Assembly (NCBI GenBank): GCA_963837335.1
Contig: CAWINS010000026.1
Coordinates: 57,938-121,937, forward strand
Direction: 5' to 3'
Source: RYN-230 sp963837335
GTDB lineage: Bacteria; Actinomycetota; Actinomycetes; Streptosporangiales; Streptosporangiaceae
Length of the DNA: 64,000 nt
Within the stretch, counting starts at the first letter, position 1, and every line of letters starts with the position of its first letter. The notes under the pieces are model-generated. The model made no database searches. It saw only the letters and a list, made by a program, of their open reading frames with translations, and was not told where the DNA came from. Of the stretch, positions 59,465 through 64,000 are shown one piece after another. A program made the position numbers and the translations under genes.

Positions 59465-61367
59465 ATGAGGGGCTTTCCCAGAAAGCACAGCCGGGCGAGG
59501 CCCCCATCGTGTCGTGGCGCACCCCAGATGGCCGTGCGAGGCGCGCCTGTGCACGGTGACCCCGACACGGCAGTAGAACCTCCGGAGATCGCGGACAATG
59601 CCGCGGCCCGGGCACGGCTCCACTCCTCCCTGATGGTTTCTTCGCCCCAGGGCGCGGAACGGCCGGAGGTCAGCGCCGAGGTACCCACCAGCCAGCCGGA
59701 CATGGACGTCCCTGCTGGGGACGCCAGTCATGGGCCGGCGGTCGGCCAGTTCAGGGTGTTCAAGCCCCCGGCCGGGGTGTCCACCTGGGACTCATCACCG
59801 TTCATCGAGTCACCGTTCATCGAGGCATCCGCGCCAGCCCGTCGAGACAGGCTGCCACTCCCGGATGGCGCAGGGCACCGGCCCCGTAGGCCCCGCCTGG
59901 CGGCCCAGCCGTGGCCACTCCTGGCCGTGCTGCTCGTCCAGGCTGCCCTGTCCCTGCGGCTCGCATGGTCCAACACAGCGTTCCAGGACGAGGCGCTCTA
60001 CCTGCGGGCTGGGCATCTGGAGTGGGCCCGGTGGCTGCACAATGCGCCGATCCCGAACTTCCCGGCCTACTTCTCGGGCGCGCCAGTCCTTTATCCGCCT
60101 CTGGGCGCCCTGGCCGATAGTGTCGGGGGCCTTACCGCTGCGCGCCTGCTGTCCCTGGGCTTCATGCTCGGCGTCACGACCCTCCTATGGGCCACGGCCG
60201 CCCGGCTGTACGGGCAGCGAGCAGCACTGCTGGCTACGGCTTTGTTCGCCACTCTCGCTGGCACGCAGTTTCTCGGCGCGTTCGCCACGTATGACGCGAT
60301 GGCGTTGTTCCTGCTCGCGCTGGCCGCGTGGCTCGGCGTCCGGTGCGCTGACTGCCAGGGCTGGACGCGGGCAATTCTGCTGATCACGACGGGCGTGCTT
60401 CTCGTCGCTGCAGACGCGGTTAAATACGCGACAGCGCTTTTCACTCCCGTCGTGATCGTGGTCGTCGCGATGACGGTCTGGCGGAAACGTGGGGGCGGCG
60501 CGGGGCTTACGGCCGGCCTGACCGTGCTCGGCTCATGGCTCCTGGTGGTCATCGCGGCTATCACCGCCGGCGGCCGGGACTACTGGCTGGGCATCACCAC
60601 GAGCACCCTGACCCGGCCGCAGTCGAGCGTTCCGGTCACCGAGGTGCTTCACCGGGCCTACGTGTGGACGAGCCTGATCCTGGTCCTGGCCGTCCTGGGT
60701 GCGGTGCTGTCCTATCGCAGGGAAGTACGCGCGCGGCTGCTGGTTCCCGTTCTGGCGGCCGCAGGCTTGCTGGCCCCGGCGGAGCAGGCCAGGCTGCACA
60801 CGACGGTCAGCCTCCAGAAGCACGTCGTGTTCGGGGCCTGGTTCGCCGCGATCGCCGCCGGGTATGCGATGGCCCGGCTGAGCAGAGTCGATCATGGTTA
60901 CGGCTGGGCACCGGTCATGGCCCTGCCGATCGCCGCATCGACGCTATTCGGGTCGATGGGCCAGGCCACCTCGCTGTTCGCGGTCTGGCCAAACTCGGCC
61001 GAGGCCGTGAGCCTGCTCCGCGCGGAGATCGGTCTTCATCCCGGCCACTACCTGGCCGAGGACTATGACGTGGAGGCCTACTACCTGCGCGCTGCGGTTC
61101 CCTGGCAGCGGTGGTCAAGCACCTATCACTTCAGCTATCCAGGGATACGCGCTGGGAGCAGCCTCCATCAAGGCGGCGATCGACCACCACTACTTCTCGC
61201 TCGTGATCTTCAATTTCGGGGACACCTCGGCGGTGGACAGGCAGGTCACCGCCGACATGCGGCAGGCCGGTGGCTACTACGTCCTCGGACGTCCGGGCCG
61301 GTTCACCATCTGGGCATCGGCGGACAAGGCATCCCGGCTGGCGGGGAGTACCGGTGCTCGCTACTAA
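59465..61367 (+). pseudogene. GT39-like multi-pass membrane glycosyltransferase, frameshifted near its C-terminus
   Basis: About 633 residues after removing one base. A 150-residue cytoplasmic leader (with the repeat SPFIESPFIE) precedes a many-helix membrane region: LLAVLLVQAALSLRL, then AFQDEALYLRAGHLEWARWL with the Asp-Glu pair typical of GT39/ArnT enzymes, YPPLGALADSVGGLTAARLL, and further helices to about residue 540. The break near 61136-61142 is followed in another frame by GYALGAASIKAAIDHHYFSL and stop 61367. Such enzymes move sugars from lipid carriers to proteins or glycans. The start codon is uncertain; ATG 59465 is the longest. Confidence 0.65.
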
Positions 61368-62936
61368 GCCCCCGGCCGCTGAGCGCGCGCGGCCGGTATA
61401 CCTCCCCACACCGCCTAACCGGCGAGGAAAAGTACGAGTACTTTGGCAGGCAACGCCGCTGGGTGTTCGCGTTTCTCCTGGTGGCCGCGGCCGGAGTTCT
61501 CTACGGCTATATCCGCGTCGCGCAGCATGCCTGGGTTGTCGCGCCGCTCATGTGGCTGCTGCTCATGGTCATAGTGCCACCGATCGTCGTCAACTTCTGG
61601 CTTCGAATCGGCCGTCCCCGGCTGACCCTCGCGGGACACCAGGCCACGGTGGCCAGCCTACCGGGAGCAGGGGGAGGCAGTCGATGTCTTCCTGCCCAGC
61701 TGCGGCGAGCCGCTGGCCCTGCTGAACAACACCTTCCAGTACGTCAGCAAGATGCAGTGGGGCGGACCCAAGACCGTCTATGTGCTCGATGACTCCGTCC
61801 GTGAACAAGTACGGGACCTCGCCCAACGGTACGGCTTCCGTTACATCGTCCGCCCGGACCCGGGTCATATGAAGAAGGCCGGCAACCTTCTGCACGCCCT
61901 CACCATCAGCGATGGGGAATACATCGCGGTGATCGACGCCGATTTCGCCATGCGGCCCGAGTTCCTCTACGAGACCATGCCCTACTTCAGCGATCCCCAC
62001 GTAGGCATTGTCCAGACGGCTCAGTACTTCGACGTGACCAACCAGACGTCCTCATATATTCAGCGCTACGCGGGAACGCTGCAGGACATCTTTTTCCACT
62101 ACATCCAGCCGGCCCGGGACCGCTACAGCGCAGCGATCTGCGCGGGTACGAACCTGGTCTACCGCCGGGCCGCCGTCGAGGCGGCAGGCGGCTTCGCGTG
62201 GGTGCCGATCGGCGAGGACGTTCACTCCGGGGTGAGACTGGCCTGGGCCGGCTTCGAGACGCGCTACCTGCCCCTGTGCCTGGCCAAGGGCGTGGCCCCG
62301 GCCGACTTCCCGTCGCTGGCTAATCAGCAGACCCGCTGGTGCCGCTCGTCCATGCTGCTGATGCTCGAGAAGCACTTCCAGGAGGCGCCGTTCAACTGGA
62401 AACAGCGGGCCGCCTTCTGGGCCGCGTTCTTGTATTACATGTCTTCGGCTGCCTTGCTGCTGACCGGGCCATTCCCGGCTCTGGCCATGATCTGGTTTTT
62501 CCCGCAGCATATCTACCCGCACAACTACCTGCCGATGCTGCCGGCGATCGCGGCGACCCTGTTCGTCTTCCCATTGCTCAGCCGGGGCTGGCGGCCCACC
62601 ATCTTCCGGGTATGCATGATCAACTCATGCTGTCACATGTACGCGGTCTGGTACGCACTCCGGGGCACCGTCGCTGAGTGGGTCCCGACGGGAGCCTCCA
62701 GCCGTAAGGGACGAGTGCCCGTCATGGTCAACCGGATCCTGCTTACCTGGATCGTGCTTGTTCAGGGGCTCCTCTGGTCGGGCCTGGCGCTGCGCATGCA
62801 CGAATACGGCTGGCATCCATACTGGGCGACAGCGCTCCTGGCCGCGGTTCAGCTGTATATGCTGGCGCCTTTGCTGACCCCGGGCAAGGGCATCTGGCGG
62901 CGCGCGCAGGAGGAGCCCGCGGAGGTCGCAGCATGA
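61354..62936 (+). pseudogene. Cellulose-synthase-like family 2 glycosyltransferase, frameshifted
   Basis: GTG 61354 follows GGGGAG and overlaps the GT39 stop. Reading VLATKPPAAERARPVYLPTP, it breaks near 61414, continues TGEEKYEYFGRQRRWVFAFL with two transmembrane helices, breaks again near 61660, and runs YREQGEAVDVFLPSCGEPLA to stop 62936; two removed bases give 526 residues. Catalytic motifs are intact: YVLDDSV, VIDADFAMRPEF (DxD), GEDVHSGVRL (ED) and NQQTRW (QxxRW). Five or so helices follow. It is a processive beta-glycan synthase; the polymer is unknown. No PilZ domain is seen. Confidence 0.82.
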
Positions 62937-63055
62937 AATACCCCAGTCAAATTGTGATTGCTTTCGCGTCAGCGATGCTGTCCGGTGCCTGCGGAAGGAA
63001 TCGAATGGCGCTCACCCCGCGCCGCGAGCGGACGATAGAAGGAGTCACCTCATGA
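62933..63055 (+). CDS. 40-residue ORF coupled to both neighbours
   Basis: ATG 62933 overlaps the GT2 stop (ATGA) and its own TGA overlaps the GH26 start (ATGA). GGAGGT 7 nt before the ATG is one of the strongest ribosome binding sites in the window. The product starts MKYPSQIVIAFASAMLSGAC, a short hydrophobic segment ending in a Cys that looks like a weak lipobox, then GRNRMALTPRRERTIEGVTS. It could be a small membrane peptide or lipoprotein, or only a coupling device. No family is known to me. Confidence 0.5.
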   Translation: MKYPSQIVIAFASAMLSGACGRNRMALTPRRERTIEGVTS

Positions 63056-64000
63056 GGCATCAGAGCACGAAGAGGCGCAGAGGTCCTGGCCGGTTCATCA
63101 TCGGGGCCCTGGTGATCGTCGTCGTGGCTGCGCTCGGGGTGGGCGTCTATCTCCGCAGCAGCTCGGCCGACTCCTCCGGGCCACTGCCGGTCCAGCTCCC
63201 CGCCGCCACCGGGGCCTACCTAGGGGTGTACACCCACGGGGTTCCCGACTCGTATTCCGGCGTGGCCGCCTTCAACAGCACCATCAAGGCTAAGCCCGAT
63301 GTGGTCATGTACTACAGCGGCTGGTACGTGCCCTTCCCGACCAAGTTCGCCACGACCGTAGCCAACAACGGCGCGGTGCCCCTCGTGCAGATGGACCCGG
63401 ACAACATAAGCATGTCTCAAATTGCTTCCGGGCGGTACGACGGCTACCTGAGCGCTTATGCCGAGGCCGTCCGCGCCTACCATCATCCGGTGATCATGAG
63501 CTTCGGCCACGAGATGAACGGGACCTGGTACTCGTGGGGCTACGGGCAAACGTCTCCCGAAGGTGTTCGTGGCCGCGTGGCGGCACATCGTGAAACTGTT
63601 CCGCGCCCTGGGCGCCCACAACGTGACCTGGCTGTGGACGGTCAACATCATCAACCACGCACACGGCGGCACCATCCCTAACCCCGACCCGTGGTGGCCA
63701 GGCGGCTCCTATGTGAACTGGGTCGGAATCGACGGCTACTACCTCAAGCCGACCTGGAAGTTCGCTCCACTGTTCGGGCCAACCATCGCTGCCGTCCGGA
63801 AGCTGACCCTCGATCCGATACTTGTCGCCGAAACAGGCGCCGTACCAGCCGCCGGCCAGCCAGCGAAGATCGCCGACTTGTTCTCTGGCATCCACCAGTA
63901 CGGGCTGCTTGGGTTCGTCTGGTTCGACGCGACCAACCACAACGGTCAGCAGTTCGGTATCAGCACTCCTGCGGCGGTTGCCGCCTTCCGCAAGGGCGCC
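63052..64000 (+). CDS. Membrane-anchored GH26-like glycoside hydrolase, frameshifted and cut by the right edge
   Basis: ATG 63052 follows AAGGAG. An Arg/Lys-rich start, one transmembrane helix (FIIGALVIVVVAALGVGVYL) and a linker precede the catalytic domain: YLGVYTHGVPDSYSGVAAF, MSFGHEMNGTWYSWGYG with the acid/base Glu. A break at the C run 63556-63558 moves to another frame (KVFVAAWRHIVKLFRALGAH, VTWLWTVNIINHAHGG, ILVAETGAVPAAGQP with the nucleophile Glu), which is still open at 64000. GH26 enzymes cut beta-mannans or mixed beta-glucans. It likely trims or releases the polymer made by the GT2 enzyme. Confidence 0.8.

Noticed and set aside
1..64000. CRISPR arrays, rRNA genes, prophage or transposase genes
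   Set aside because: None was seen on either strand; the only RNA gene recognised is the tRNA at 14671-14743.

Overview
The window is high-GC DNA (GC-rich third codon positions, frequent GTG starts, many genes whose start codon lies 6-8 nt after a TANNNT -10 box). It reads as the chromosome of an actinomycete (Actinomycetota). The CysO/CysM/Mec cysteine pathway, DUF2017, DUF3039, DUF3618, DUF2127 and the pncB-clpS-mec-cysO-cysM...MBL-rph-rdgB order, known from Mycobacterium tuberculosis, support this. No rRNA, CRISPR array, phage or transposase was seen. The genus cannot be fixed by reading alone.

Layout. 1-7.5 kb: a secreted lysozyme-like protein running off the left edge, glycine cleavage genes gcvT-gcvH with a PLP amino-acid deaminase/aldolase, a cytochrome P450, and the RNA ligase RtcB. 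7.5-14.7 kb: two strong hairpins, a secreted phosphoesterase, a HAD hydrolase, a DHDPS-family aldolase, a YbaK deacylase, a threonine-aldolase-like enzyme and a PHP phosphatase. 14.67 kb: one tRNA with anticodon UAG but a class I body. 14.8-26 kb: housekeeping block (bcp, a Met-rich lipoprotein, rdgB-rph, MBL hydrolase, cysM-cysO-mec, DUF2017-clpS, pncB). 26-34 kb: GlxA-type regulator, nicotinamidase, DUF3039, YqgE, malic enzyme, MarR, a YbbN-like thioredoxin and a Phd/VapC toxin-antitoxin pair with a palindromic operator. 34-43.6 kb: a LacI-controlled catabolic island with two divergent arms, one for amine oxidation (ALDH, APC permease, copper amine oxidase) and one sugar-like (Gfo/Idh, DUF993, sugar isomerase). 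43.6-53 kb: acyl-CoA mutase large subunit, an ECF sigma factor with an Asp-box partner, a MarR regulator, a motif-less ABC-ATPase relative, DUF2127, MeaB, thiolase and methylmalonyl-CoA epimerase. 53-57 kb: a long coiled-coil DivIVA/FilP-like protein, an SDR, a hydrolase. 57-64 kb: an exopolysaccharide locus (GT39-like membrane protein, cellulose-synthase-like GT2, a 40-codon coupled ORF, a membrane-anchored GH26) with a divergent, badly frame-broken accessory gene.

A striking property is the number of single-base frame breaks inside otherwise well-conserved genes (at least fourteen over 60 kb, many in short G or C runs, mostly one extra base). Restoring one base usually gives a protein of normal family length. 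Sequencing or assembly error is the simplest explanation, and those genes should not be taken as biologically dead without resequencing. The genes most worth following up are the exopolysaccharide locus with its tiny coupled ORF, the LacI island joining amine and sugar catabolism, the pseudo-ABC protein, and the class I UAG-anticodon tRNA.
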